Source of the DNA: Rhizobium herbae
GTDB lineage: Bacteria > Pseudomonadota > Alphaproteobacteria > Rhizobiales > Rhizobiaceae
Direction of reading: 5' to 3'
Length of the DNA stretch: 64,000 nt
Assembly (NCBI RefSeq): GCF_017873135.1
Contig: NZ_JAGGJV010000004.1
Span: forward strand, 1-64,000
A model generated the notes under the pieces. The model made no database searches and was not told the origin of the DNA. It saw only the letters and a program-made list of their open reading frames with translations. This document shows, in pieces, positions 28,167-36,291 of the stretch (position 1 is its first letter; the number at the start of each line of letters is the position of its first letter). Made by a program: the position numbers and the translations under genes.

Positions 28167-28913
28167 ATGAGCGAGCAAGCCCGCAGCACCATCGACCAGG
28201 CGCAAGTCGACCGGTTTTCCGCCATGGCCGCCGAGTGGTGGGACCCGAAGGGCAAGTTCAAGCCGCTGCACAAGTTCAATCCGGTCCGCCTCACCTATAT
28301 CCGCGACCGCGTGTCGGACAATTTCGGCCGCGAGGCCAAGGCGCCCCAGCCGCTCAAGGGCCTGCGCGTCCTCGATATCGGCTGCGGCGGCGGGCTGCTG
28401 TCCGAGCCGATGGCCCGCATGGGCGCCAATGTCGTCGGCGCCGACGCCTCGGAAAAGAACATCATGATCGCCAGGACCCATGCGGCCGGCAGCGGCGTCA
28501 ATGTGGATTACCGCGCAGTGACGGCGGAATCGCTGGCCGAGGCCGGCGAGACCTTCGATGTCGTGCTCAACATGGAAGTGGTCGAGCATGTCGCCGATGT
28601 CGAATTCTTCATCAGCACCTGCGCCTCGATGGTGCGCCCCGGCGGCCTGATGTTCGTCGCCACCATCAACCGCACGATGAAGGCGGCGGCGCTCGCCATC
28701 TTCGCGGCCGAAAACGTCCTGCGCTGGCTGCCGCGCGGCACGCATCAGTATGAAAAGCTGGTGCGCCCGGAAGAGCTGGAAAGACCGATCACCGCCGGCG
28801 GCATGGAAGTAACGGACCGCACCGGCGTCTTCTTCAATCCGCTTGCAAACCAGTGGAACCTGTCGAAGGATATGGACGTCAACTACATGATCGTCGCCAA
28901 ACGCCCGGCCTGA
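28167..28913 (+). CDS. ubiG: Ubiquinone biosynthesis O-methyltransferase UbiG
   Basis: 248 residues. Performs both O-methylations of ubiquinone synthesis using SAM. Contains the UbiG-specific N-terminus ([20 protein letters not shown], then NPVRLTYI), SAM motif [18 protein letters not shown], post-I VVGADAS, and [11 protein letters not shown]. The C-terminal membrane-contact region follows. Start at 28167 with AAGGAG nine bases upstream. In many rhizobia ubiG is divergent from lysC (from memory); here lysC lies 12.6 kb away. Confidence 0.96.
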   Translation: MSEQARSTIDQAQVDRFSAMAAEWWDPKGKFKPLHKFNPVRLTYIRDRVSDNFGREAKAPQPLKGLRVLDIGCGGGLLSEPMARMGANVVGADASEKNIMIARTHAAGSGVNVDYRAVTAESLAEAGETFDVVLNMEVVEHVADVEFFISTCASMVRPGGLMFVATINRTMKAAALAIFAAENVLRWLPRGTHQYEKLVRPEELERPITAGGMEVTDRTGVFFNPLANQWNLSKDMDVNYMIVAKRPA

Positions 28914-28942
28914 CCCGCAAGATATCGCAGGAGACTGTCGCG

Positions 28943-29854
28943 ATGAAAATTCCATCCCTCGGCATTCTCCCGGTCGATCATATCGGCCCCAAACCGTTCG
29001 AGTATATCGGCATCTGCGAGGCGTCGGCCGCCGTCGCCCTCGACGACAGCCATTTCGTCGTCGCCAGCGACGAGACCAACACCTTGCAGATCTACCGCCG
29101 CGGCATTGCAAGGCCCGTGCGGGCACTCAAGTTCAAGAGCTTCATCGGCGAGGAAAAATCCGACATCGAGGCCGCTGCCCGTATCGGCGACCGGGTTTAC
29201 TGGATGAGTTCGTTCTCCCGGCCCGGCAACGGCGGAAACGCCAGGGACCGTTCCGTCCTCTTCGCCTCGCGCATCGTCCACACCGCCGACGGCCCGACGC
29301 TCGAGCCGGTCGGAACGCCGTTCGAAAAGCTGCGCCGGCATCTGAAGCGGGAATTGCAGATCTCCGGCACCGACATCAACGTCGAAGGCCTCGCCGGTTC
29401 GCCGGAGGGCGACCTGCTGATCGGCTTTCGCAGTCCCCTCAAGGACGGCATGGCGCCCGTCCTGCGCCTGAAAAATCCGGTCGGAGTGACCGAGCGCAGC
29501 GCGCAGCCGCGTTTCGGCGAAATGCACCTGCTCGACCTTGAAAACCGCGGCGTGCGCAGCATCGACTGGACCGGCCTGTCGCCGGCGGTCTACCTCATCC
29601 TCGCCGGCCCGCACGAAAACGGCGGCGACCCGGAGGATGAGAAAGAAGAATTCTCGCTCTATTCCTGGACCGGGACCGCGCAACCACCGCTCAGGCTTTC
29701 ACCCGAACTGCCGAAAAGCTTCACCGCCGAGGCTCTCGTCCCCTATCCGGAAAAAGGCCTCGTCCAGGTGCTGAGCGACGACCGGAAGAAAAAGAACGAA
29801 CCGAAACTCCCCCGGAAAAAACGCCGCTTCCGCAGCGTCGATGTGGCCTATTGA
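28943..29854 (+). CDS. DUF3616 domain-containing protein
   Basis: 303 residues, no signal peptide. Beta-propeller-like text with repeated short strands (VALDDSHFVVASDETNTLQI, DRVYWMSSFSRPGNGG, GDLLIGFRSPL) and a basic C-terminus RKKRRFRSVDV. Matches the DUF3616 pattern; function unknown. Begins 30 bp after ubiG with AGGAG upstream, so the two are probably co-transcribed. Confidence 0.82.
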   Translation: MKIPSLGILPVDHIGPKPFEYIGICEASAAVALDDSHFVVASDETNTLQIYRRGIARPVRALKFKSFIGEEKSDIEAAARIGDRVYWMSSFSRPGNGGNARDRSVLFASRIVHTADGPTLEPVGTPFEKLRRHLKRELQISGTDINVEGLAGSPEGDLLIGFRSPLKDGMAPVLRLKNPVGVTERSAQPRFGEMHLLDLENRGVRSIDWTGLSPAVYLILAGPHENGGDPEDEKEEFSLYSWTGTAQPPLRLSPELPKSFTAEALVPYPEKGLVQVLSDDRKKKNEPKLPRKKRRFRSVDVAY

Positions 29855-29907
29855 GCAGCGCGATAATTTCAGTTTTTGTTGTGAATCGATCATGGCATAG
29901 TGGATGC

Positions 29908-30099
29908 ATGACAAAGCTTCTTGATCAGGCGGTAGCGACCGCGCGGAGCCGAGGTAGAAACCGTGCTGTCCAAATACCGGTTGTGAAACTGCGCTATTCA
30001 AAACGCGCCCTTCAACAAATCGATCAGGCGCAGACGAAGACTGGACAATGCGGCACCATCAATGCAACGTATGGCTGTTATCAGCGGAGACTGCATTGA
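29908..30099 (+). pseudogene. Remnant of a type II toxin-antitoxin module
   Basis: The open frame starts MTKLLDQAVATARS, the usual N-terminus of a small antitoxin family. After a short junction it continues VKLRYSKRALQQIDQAQ, the N-terminus of a ParE/RelE-type toxin, before degenerating. An internal GTG matches the toxin start. The simplest reading is a deletion that fused the first few codons of the antitoxin to the first few of the toxin. No functional product is expected. Confidence 0.5.
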
Positions 30100-30446
30100 T
30101 ACGCTCAGCCCTCGTAATCATCGGCACCCTTTGTCTGGTCGTGTCCTCGCCGGCAAGCGGCGAGCCGATCACAAAGGAACAATGGACCGCGAGATACAAA
30201 GGTCTCAAAGAGCGCCCTCTTTTGCGCCACGAACACATATCATCCTGCGCATCCGAAATGGCGGCCGAAATTTCCGAGGATGTGCGCGAAGAGATCGAGG
30301 CCATGAATACGGTGTCTGCCACCGAGGTCATCGCAAATGTGTGCGCGCTTCTCATGAATGCCGCGGTGGAAGGCAGACTGACCTACGAGCAATACAGGGA
30401 ATGGCTGATCAATCCACCTGACGACATAGTGGAGCGCCTTCAATAA
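30096..30446 (+). CDS. Hypothetical exported protein (Rap1a/Tai-like size)
   Basis: 116 residues from TTG at 30096 with GGAG six bases upstream. The N-terminus IRSALVIIGTLCLVVSSPAS is a clear signal peptide with predicted cleavage near ASG/EP. The mature part is about 93 residues, mostly helical, with two cysteines (SSCASE and NVCALL) that could form a disulfide. Overlaps the end of the toxin-antitoxin remnant. Family unrecognised; the Tai-like comparison rests only on size and two cysteines. Confidence 0.6.
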   Translation: MIRSALVIIGTLCLVVSSPASGEPITKEQWTARYKGLKERPLLRHEHISSCASEMAAEISEDVREEIEAMNTVSATEVIANVCALLMNAAVEGRLTYEQYREWLINPPDDIVERLQ

Positions 30447-30616
30447 GCGCGCAGCAAATTCAAACATCCCCGCCTGTCGTCCCCATGCTAGACTTTGATC
30501 GATTGCCCAAGCTGGAGAAAATTACGCCTTGGGTCGATCTGCTCTTTGACATGAGGGTTTTCTCCCTGTGAGGCCGCCTCTACCAGTTTGACGATTGATG
30601 AGCAGCTACCCCTCTT

Positions 30617-30738
30617 CTCCGTCATCCTCGCCCTTGTGGCGGGGATCCAGCAGCGCCGCGTCCGCGGCGCAAAAGACTCCTTTCACGCGACCGACGTCGC
30701 GTGGCTGGATTCCTGTGACAGGCACAGGAATGACGGAG
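30617..30738. repeat. Structured palindromic element, copy 1
   Basis: About 122 bp. Outer arms CTCCGTCAT and ATGACGGAG, then GGATCCAGC and GCTGGATTCC. Within are two inner hairpins (GCCGCG-TCC-GCGGC and CACGCGAC-CGAC-GTCGCGTG) joined by CAAAAGACTCCTTT. The second copy at 38374-38492 keeps the arms and the joining text but has entirely different stem sequences that still pair. This is a non-coding element; family not identified. Confidence 0.85.
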
Positions 30739-30804
30739 GAAACTGCCTTCAAAATCGGATAAATATGACCAAAAGCGACCTCCAATTGAGGCGACCAAAC
30801 CGAA

Positions 30805-31005
30805 TCAGCGGCCGTTTATCTGAGCGGTCACCAAATCTTGGCGGGCCTCTTCCCGCAACGTGTCAAAGTCCACCGGCATCGGCTTGCCGCTGGCTTTGCC
30901 CTCTTCCCACATCTCGCGCAGCCGGCGTATATCGGCCTGGCGGGCATTCTCAACAGTCGGCACCATCCAGCCTCCGGTTTGATAATGTCGGGACATTAAA
31001 ACCAT
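30805..31005 (-). CDS. ParD-like antitoxin fragment (66 aa)
   Basis: The C-terminal text [18 protein letters not shown] followed by [14 protein letters not shown] resembles the toxin-binding tail of ParD/CopG-type antitoxins. The N-terminal ribbon-helix-helix is not recognisable, although RHYQT echoes the ParD helix start. No ParE gene follows on the same strand. It may be a truncated antitoxin or a small independent protein. The start at 31005 is tentative; a shorter form from 30993 is possible. Confidence 0.38.
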   Translation of the reverse strand: MVLMSRHYQTGGWMVPTVENARQADIRRLREMWEEGKASGKPMPVDFDTLREEARQDLVTAQINGR

Positions 31006-31102
31006 CCTGCCATAGCGCCAATAGAACCGCGAAAGATCGACGAAAGCGGTGCGAAGGCCCTCTCACCGCACCCCCAATCATCCCCGCCCCTTTACCCCCA
31101 TG

Positions 31103-31702
31103 CTAGACTTTCAGCGTCAACACATGCGCAAGCAGGTCTTCCTGCCCCTTGCCATTGTCGTCGGCGATCCGCCGGACACGATCCCGGTCGATGACATAGG
31201 CTTCGCCATCGGGGGTGAAGGGTTCTTTGAAGGTGAATGCTCTTGGCGAAGCGCCGTAGTCATGGAGATATTCCAGCCGCTCGACGCCTTCGGACCAGTC
31301 GGGAACATGGCGTTCCGCCACCCACCAGAGTACCAGCGGCGGCCAGCTGGGCTTGATATTCCAGTTGCGCCCGTGTTTCAGCGCATCGGCATGAACGCCG
31401 TTGTAGGAAAACGCCATCAGCGATTCGATATCCGCCCACAGCGAGAGAGATGACGGGGCGCTGTCGAAACCGCTGCCGTCGATGAAACGTGGAAAGACCT
31501 GAATGCCCCAGCTGCGCGGTCCGGGCACGCCGCGGTAGCCGGAGCGGCCGACAAAGCCGGATGCCCGCGACGCGGCTTCGAAGTTGGCGGGTTCGCGGGA
31601 CACGAAACCCTCGACGCGGGGATCGTCCTCGGGGCCGACATGCAGGCCGAAATTGTAGATGGCCAGGCGCGCGCCTGCCAGACGCGATCCGCCGGCCGTC
31701 AT
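31103..31702 (-). CDS. DUF3291 domain-containing protein
   Basis: 199 residues, with the DUF3291 block near the start (LAIYNFGLHVGPEDDP, FVSREPANFEAASRASGF, SLWADIESLMAFSYNGVHAD). The fold is related to antibiotic-biosynthesis-type monooxygenases, but no activity is known. The start is either 31702 (one base after the DUF1178 stop) or 31717 (overlapping it). Last gene of the comF-to-DUF3291 unit. Confidence 0.85.
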   Translation of the reverse strand: MTAGGSRLAGARLAIYNFGLHVGPEDDPRVEGFVSREPANFEAASRASGFVGRSGYRGVPGPRSWGIQVFPRFIDGSGFDSAPSSLSLWADIESLMAFSYNGVHADALKHGRNWNIKPSWPPLVLWWVAERHVPDWSEGVERLEYLHDYGASPRAFTFKEPFTPDGEAYVIDRDRVRRIADDNGKGQEDLLAHVLTLKV

Positions 31703-31703
31703 G

Positions 31704-32132
31704 TCAGTTGACGTCATCCGGCAGCACCGGCAGCGCGGCGATCTCGATGCCTTCCTCCAGCAGAGCGCGAGCCTCGTCGACCGTCGCCTGGCCGATCAAT
31801 CCGCGCTGCTCGGCCTCGCCATAGTGGATCTTGCGCGCTTCCTCGGGAAACCTGTTGCCCACATCCTCGGAATTCTCGCGGATCGAGGTCACCAGTTCGC
31901 GGATCTTGGCGACCGCTTCCTTGCGGGCCTGGTCCATCATCAGCACCTTGGCCTCATCCTTCTTGCGGGCCGTCGAGACCGAAGGCGCCATCAGCTCCTT
32001 GGCAACGGAAACGGAACCGCAGGCAGGACAGGAGACCAGCCCGAGATCGGCCTGGCGGTCGAAATCGGCGCTCGAAGAAAACCAGCCTTCGAAGGAATGG
32101 CCGTTCTCGCAGGAAAGCGTGTATTTGATCAA
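31704..32132 (-). CDS. DUF1178 family protein
   Basis: 142 residues. An N-terminal zinc-ribbon-like part (SCENGHSFEGWFSS, then CPACGS) is followed by a helical, charged region. This is the whole of DUF1178, conserved across alphaproteobacteria and typically next to the nitrilase gene, as here (4-bp overlap at 32129-32132). Function unknown. Confidence 0.9.
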   Translation of the reverse strand: MIKYTLSCENGHSFEGWFSSSADFDRQADLGLVSCPACGSVSVAKELMAPSVSTARKKDEAKVLMMDQARKEAVAKIRELVTSIRENSEDVGNRFPEEARKIHYGEAEQRGLIGQATVDEARALLEEGIEIAALPVLPDDVN

Positions 32133-32986
32133 GCGGCCACGTCCCCGGAGGTACTCGCCGGCACCTCCTCCAGCGAGAACGCCCGGCCGTTCTTGAGGTT
32201 CGGAATTTTCCCGCGCGCAGCAGCAACCGCCGCAATATCGATATCGGCCAGCACGACGCCTTCGCCGGTGCCGCCGGCCGAAGCGAGAACGACGCCCCAG
32301 GGATCGATGATCATCGAATGGCCATAGGTCTCGCGGCCGTCCTCATGCACGCCGGCCTGGGCAGCGGCGATGACGAACATGCCATTCTCGATGGCGCGGG
32401 CCCGAAGCAGGATCTCCCAATGCGCCTCGCCGGTCTGGCGCGTAAACGCAGCCGGCACCGACATGATCTGAGCCCCCGCCGCCGCCTGCGCCCGGAAAAG
32501 CTCGGGAAAACGCACGTCGTAGCAGATGGCGCAGCCGAGCTTGCCGAACGGCAGGTTCACCAGCCGCGCGGTGCCACCCGGCGTATAGGCCGAGCTTTCC
32601 CGCCAGCTTTCGCCATTGTCGAGATCGACGTCGAACATGTGGATCTTGTCGTAATGGGTGATCTTGCGGCCATCGGGTCCGAAGAGGAAACCGCGATTGG
32701 CCATCTTGCCGTCGCCAAGGCCGATCGCCGTCGATCCGACATGCAGATGGATGCCGAGTTCGCCGGCAAGCCCGGAGGCGGCGGCAACGATCAGGTCGGA
32801 GCTTTCATCGCGCAAGGCCGCCTTCATCGCGGCGCGGTCCCGCTGCAACGCACCGGTCATTTCCGGCGTCTGCACATAGGCAGCCCCTTGCGCCGCCGCG
32901 TCGCGGACCAGCCGCGCCATGGTTTCAGCGTTTCTGGCCGGGTCGACACCGGAACACATCTGGATCGCTGCGGCCTTGAACGTCAT
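32129..32986 (-). CDS. Carbon-nitrogen hydrolase (Nit1/Nit2-like amidase)
   Basis: 285 residues with the nitrilase-superfamily triad: Glu in TPEMTGAL, Lys in HYDKIHMFD and Cys in LGCAICYDVRFPELFR. It fits the Nit1/Nit2 branch, whose members remove deaminated glutathione or omega-amides, a repair role consistent with the glutaredoxin gene 11 bp upstream. Start at 32986 has AAGGAG at 8 bases; an extension to 33058 lacks similarity. Confidence 0.94.
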   Translation of the reverse strand: MTFKAAAIQMCSGVDPARNAETMARLVRDAAAQGAAYVQTPEMTGALQRDRAAMKAALRDESSDLIVAAASGLAGELGIHLHVGSTAIGLGDGKMANRGFLFGPDGRKITHYDKIHMFDVDLDNGESWRESSAYTPGGTARLVNLPFGKLGCAICYDVRFPELFRAQAAAGAQIMSVPAAFTRQTGEAHWEILLRARAIENGMFVIAAAQAGVHEDGRETYGHSMIIDPWGVVLASAGGTGEGVVLADIDIAAVAAARGKIPNLKNGRAFSLEEVPASTSGDVAA

Positions 32987-32997
32987 GAAAGCGCTCC

Positions 32998-33255
32998 TTA
33001 TGCGGCAAGCATATCGTCGAGCTTGCCGGCGCGTTCGAGCGCATGCAGGTCGTCGCAACCGCCGATATGGGTGTTGTTGATGAAGATCTGCGGGAACGTC
33101 GTGCCGCCGTTCGACCGTTCGATCATCTTCTGGCGCACGTCGGGCGCATAGGTGGCATCATGCTCCTCGAACGTCACGCCCTTGGTTTCCAGAAGTTTCT
33201 TCGCCGCGGAACAGTATCCGCAGAATTGACGGGTATAAATGACGACCGAAGCCAT
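32998..33255 (-). CDS. grxC: Glutaredoxin 3
   Basis: 85 residues, whole-protein thioredoxin fold with the dithiol active site YTRQFCGYCSAAKKLL, the TTFPQIFI cis-proline and the GGCDDL glutathione site. Reduces disulfides and deglutathionylates proteins in the cytoplasm. In an operon after comF (50 bp) and before the nitrilase. Confidence 0.96.
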   Translation of the reverse strand: MASVVIYTRQFCGYCSAAKKLLETKGVTFEEHDATYAPDVRQKMIERSNGGTTFPQIFINNTHIGGCDDLHALERAGKLDDMLAA

Positions 33256-33304
33256 AGTCTTGACCTGCTCCTTCGCCGGCCCTCGGCCAGCATCACATAC
33301 CGTG

Positions 33305-34081
33305 TCATATAAGACCGGACATGGCTCTTGCAAAGGTCAAAACGGTGACATCCGCAGCACCGGCCTTCTTCAGCGCCCGTGTCGCGGCGGAAACCGTCGC
33401 CCCTGTCGTATAGACATCGTCGACCAGCACGATGCGCTTGCCGAACACAATCGCCTTCCCGGCCTCGGTGACGGCAAAGGCGCCGCGCACGTTGTCCTGA
33501 CGCGCCGTGGCACCCAGCCCGACCTGCTGGGCCGTGCGCTTGATGCGGATCAAGGCGTTCGGCAGGTAAGGCCGGGCCGAAATCCGGGCGACAGCCCGGG
33601 CAAGCTCGGCCGACTGGTTGAACTTGCGGCCCCAGAGCCGGAAGGCGTGCAGCGGAACCGGGATCACCGCGTCGCAGCCCGCAACGCTGCCGTCGCTGGC
33701 GCGGATCATCCATTCGGCCATCATCACGGCAAGGTCTGTGCGGTCGCGGTATTTCAGTCCGTGCACGAGCGATTTGGCGATGCCGTCATGAATGGCAACC
33801 GAGCGCAGCCGCTCGAACACCGGCGGGTTGGCGATGGCATCGGCCGACAGGATGCCGGCGCCGAGATCGTGCGAGAACGGCACGCCGAGAACCTCGCAAT
33901 AAGGCCGCTCGATCAGCCGCAGCGTCGACCAGCAGGCGGGGCAGACGCCGCGATGCTGCCCGACCATCCGGCCGCACCCGCTACAAACAGGCGGATAGAC
34001 GGCATCGACCGCCGCCGCCATCAGACCGCGCAACCCCTTGGCCAGCCGCCACCCCGGATTTTCTGCCCCTTCGCCCTGCAT
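33305..34081 (-). CDS. comF: ComF family protein (phosphoribosyltransferase-like)
   Basis: 258 residues. N-terminal zinc finger (CSGCGRMVGQHRGVCPACW) and a C-terminal phosphoribosyltransferase fold with the PRPP motif IVLVDDVYTTGATVSAA. In transformable bacteria ComF supports DNA uptake; in alphaproteobacteria its role is unproven. First gene of the leftward operon, divergent from the methyltransferase gene 60 bp away. Confidence 0.93.
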   Translation of the reverse strand: MQGEGAENPGWRLAKGLRGLMAAAVDAVYPPVCSGCGRMVGQHRGVCPACWSTLRLIERPYCEVLGVPFSHDLGAGILSADAIANPPVFERLRSVAIHDGIAKSLVHGLKYRDRTDLAVMMAEWMIRASDGSVAGCDAVIPVPLHAFRLWGRKFNQSAELARAVARISARPYLPNALIRIKRTAQQVGLGATARQDNVRGAFAVTEAGKAIVFGKRIVLVDDVYTTGATVSAATRALKKAGAADVTVLTFARAMSGLI

Positions 34082-34140
34082 GCTGTTGACTTTACGGCGG
34101 GGCGGGTTTCATTGCGATCAGATTTTTAGGAAGCACGCCC

Positions 34141-35025
34141 GTGGATATCGTTTTCGACCAGACGCTCATCGAAGCCCGCCGCCAGCGGGCATTCCGCAAC
34201 GGCGATCCGAAGGCGCAATTCCTGCTGGAGATCGCCGCGCAGGAACTGGCCGAGCGCCTCGACGTCGTCGAACGCCATTTCGACAAGGCCGTCGAACTGC
34301 ACGGTTATACCGGCCTGACGGCCCGGTATCTCGCAAACACCGGCAAGGTCACGGAGATCGTCAGGGTCGAGACGGATGCGGCGTTCGCAGCCGCAGGCGA
34401 AAGCGTCTCGGTCTCGCCGCTTGAAACCGTGCCGCTGGCGGCAGAATCGACCAACCTCATCGTCTCGCCGCTGTCGCTGCACCTGACCAACGACACGCCC
34501 GGCGTCTTCATCCAGGTGCGCCGGTCGCTGAAACCGGACGGCCTGTTCCTTGCCGCCATCCCCGGCAGCGGCACATTGCAGGAATTGCGCGAGGTGCTTT
34601 TGGCGGCCGAGAGCGAAATGACCGGCGGCGCCAGCCCGCGCGTCATCCCTTTCGCCGATGTCCGCGATATCGGCGCTCTGCTGCAACGCGCCGGCTTCAC
34701 CCTGCCGGTCGCCGACACCGAGACCTACACGGTGCGCTACGCGTCGCTGTTTTCCCTATTGAAGGATCTGCGCTCGATGGGGATGACCAATCCGCTCGCA
34801 GCCCGCAGCCGCAAGCCCTTGAGCCGGAAATTCTTTCTGAAGGCAGCGGAAATCTATGCGGAGCGTTTTGGCGATCCGGACGGCCGCATCCGGGCGACGT
34901 TTTCGATCATCTATATTTCCGGCTGGGCGCCGCACGAAAGCCAGCAGAAACCGCTGAAACCGGGCTCGGCCAAACAGCGCCTGTCGGATGCGCTGAGCAC
35001 GCGGGAATTGCCGCTCAAGGAATAG
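34141..35025 (+). CDS. Methyltransferase (NDUFAF5/BioC-like)
   Basis: 294 residues from GTG with AGGA about nine bases upstream. Class I methyltransferase-like fold; the SAM loop at VELHGYTGLTARYL is degenerate compared with the usual GxGxG. Later blocks LIVSPLSLHLTNDTPGVFIQ and SLKPDGLFLAAIPG match the NDUFAF5 family, whose mitochondrial member hydroxylates complex I. The degenerate loop leaves real methyltransferase activity open. Confidence 0.87.
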   Translation: MDIVFDQTLIEARRQRAFRNGDPKAQFLLEIAAQELAERLDVVERHFDKAVELHGYTGLTARYLANTGKVTEIVRVETDAAFAAAGESVSVSPLETVPLAAESTNLIVSPLSLHLTNDTPGVFIQVRRSLKPDGLFLAAIPGSGTLQELREVLLAAESEMTGGASPRVIPFADVRDIGALLQRAGFTLPVADTETYTVRYASLFSLLKDLRSMGMTNPLAARSRKPLSRKFFLKAAEIYAERFGDPDGRIRATFSIIYISGWAPHESQQKPLKPGSAKQRLSDALSTRELPLKE

Positions 35026-35034
35026 GCCCGTTGA

Positions 35035-35214
35035 TCAGGGGCTGACAACGGGATCGTTGATCGCGGCGCTGAGCGTGTTGAAGACGCCCAGCAGTGCATC
35101 GGAGAAACTTTCGAGGCCGATGATCATCGCGACGGAGATCAGACCGGCAAGCAGGCCATATTCGACCGCTGTGGCACCGTTTGTATCGTTCAGGAAACGA
35201 ATCAGTGTCTTCAT
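35035..35214 (-). CDS. Flp family type IVb pilin
   Basis: 59 residues. Short basic leader MKTLIRFLNDTNG, then the prepilin cleavage context GATAVEYGLLAGLISVAMII with the conserved Glu-Tyr at +5/+6 and a single hydrophobic helix. GGGAG lies three bases upstream of the ATG. Flp pilins form tight-adherence pili; no cpa/tad genes lie in the window, so this is an isolated pilin gene. The assignment is firm from the cleavage motif. Confidence 0.9.
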   Translation of the reverse strand: MKTLIRFLNDTNGATAVEYGLLAGLISVAMIIGLESFSDALLGVFNTLSAAINDPVVSP

Positions 35215-35353
35215 GTGCTCCCAGCCTGTCTGCGCATGCCCCTACGAATAACGTCACCCGAAAAGGAGAGCATGCGTACCCTAATTGTCGGGTCGATATC
35301 GACCCCGGCTGACAGCAAACACGAACACGGGCACCTCCGGCTCATGCCGGCAA

Positions 35354-35674
35354 TCAGCAGCCGCTTTTGCTTCCATCACCATCGATAATGCAGACGGCGC
35401 CCGGCATTTCCTGCAGCACGCTCCGGCGCACCGTGTAGCGCTTGGTCGGATTGCTGCTCGGAATCGAGCCGGTCGAAATATTGTCGTAGTCGATCGGCGC
35501 GTCGGCGAGCACCTTGTTGTCCGTCTTCGACGTCAGCATCGGCGTCAGAATGAGGGTCAGCGCGATGACGGCGGTACCGAACAGCAGCGACAGATTGAGC
35601 GCACCCGTGCGGCGGCTCTGGCTCGTCACCAAATCCTTGTCCTGAACCGTTCTCCAAAAATCATCGTCAACCAT
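35354..35674 (-). CDS. Hypothetical single-pass membrane protein
   Basis: 106 residues. Polar N-terminus (VDDDFWRTVQDKDLVTSQSR), one membrane segment (LNLSLLFGTAVIALTLILTP) and a mainly extracytoplasmic tail with NISTGSIPSSNPTKRYTVRR and two late cysteines. Rhizobial-looking, but I cannot name the family. Lies 140 bp upstream of the Flp pilin gene on the same strand; a link to piliation is only positional. Confidence 0.7.
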   Translation of the reverse strand: MVDDDFWRTVQDKDLVTSQSRRTGALNLSLLFGTAVIALTLILTPMLTSKTDNKVLADAPIDYDNISTGSIPSSNPTKRYTVRRSVLQEMPGAVCIIDGDGSKSGC

Positions 35675-35837
35675 CGTCTGCCTCTTCGAATACGTGCGCT
35701 TCCTTGAAGACGGTTCACCCTCACCGCTTCAACCATGTCCACGCCGATACACAACCGGCGTCGGCCGCGGGAAACATCCCGAAACCAATAGACACCGGCA
35801 CTTGACTGAGGCTGATTTTGACGGAGGGTGATAAATG

Positions 35838-35856
35838 TTCGATTAATAAAATCGAA
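35838..35856. other. AT-rich perfect hairpin downstream of mutT
   Basis: TTCGATT, AATAA, AATCGAA forms a 7-bp perfect stem, 16 bp after the mutT stop on the minus strand. There is no clear T-run, so it is either a weak terminator or a protein-binding palindrome in the spacer before the membrane-protein gene. Confidence 0.3.
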
Positions 35857-35871
35857 ATTTCCAGGATTTGA

Positions 35872-36291
35872 TCAGAGCAAATCCATTAAGTAGGGGATAA
35901 GCGGCTCGTCGGCCGGCGGCATCGGATAGTCGCGCAACGCCTTCGGCCGCACCCATTTCACCGCCTGGCCTTCCCGGCCATGGGCAACGCCCTCGTAGCG
36001 CCGGCAGACATAGAGCGGCATCAGCAGATGGAAATCGTCGTAGGTGTGGCTGGCAAAGGTCAGCGGCGCAAGGCAGGCGACCTTGGTGCGCACGCCCAGT
36101 TCCTCGTCAAGCTCGCGGATCAGCGTTTCCTCCGGCGTTTCGCCGGGCTCCACCTTGCCGCCGGGAAATTCCCAGAGCCCGGCCAGAGACTTGCCTTCGG
36201 GACGTTGGGCGAGAAGAATGCGGCCGTCGCTATCGACCAGCGCGCAGGCGGCGACCAGCAGGATTTTTCTGTCCGTCACGCTCATCGTCAA
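35872..36291 (-). CDS. mutT: NUDIX hydrolase, 8-oxo-dGTP diphosphatase (MutT)
   Basis: 139 residues with a canonical NUDIX box: GGKVEPGETPEETLI followed by RELDEELGV. Length and the WEFPGGK context match MutT, which removes oxidised dGTP before it is incorporated. Overlaps the upstream GNAT gene by 4 bp (36288-36291), so the two are translationally coupled. Confidence 0.94.
   Translation of the reverse strand: MTMSVTDRKILLVAACALVDSDGRILLAQRPEGKSLAGLWEFPGGKVEPGETPEETLIRELDEELGVRTKVACLAPLTFASHTYDDFHLLMPLYVCRRYEGVAHGREGQAVKWVRPKALRDYPMPPADEPLIPYLMDLL

Larger units (their letters stand above)
30465..31111. repeat. Short direct repeat flanking a 600-bp segment
   Basis: CATCCCCGCC, 6-7 variable bases, then CCCCATGCTAGACTTT occurs at 30465-30496 and again at 31079-31111. 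The second copy includes the stop codon and last codons of the DUF3291 gene. The segment between holds the structured repeat (30617-30738) and the ParD-like fragment. The arrangement suggests insertion or duplication at the 3' end of that gene. Confidence 0.55.
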
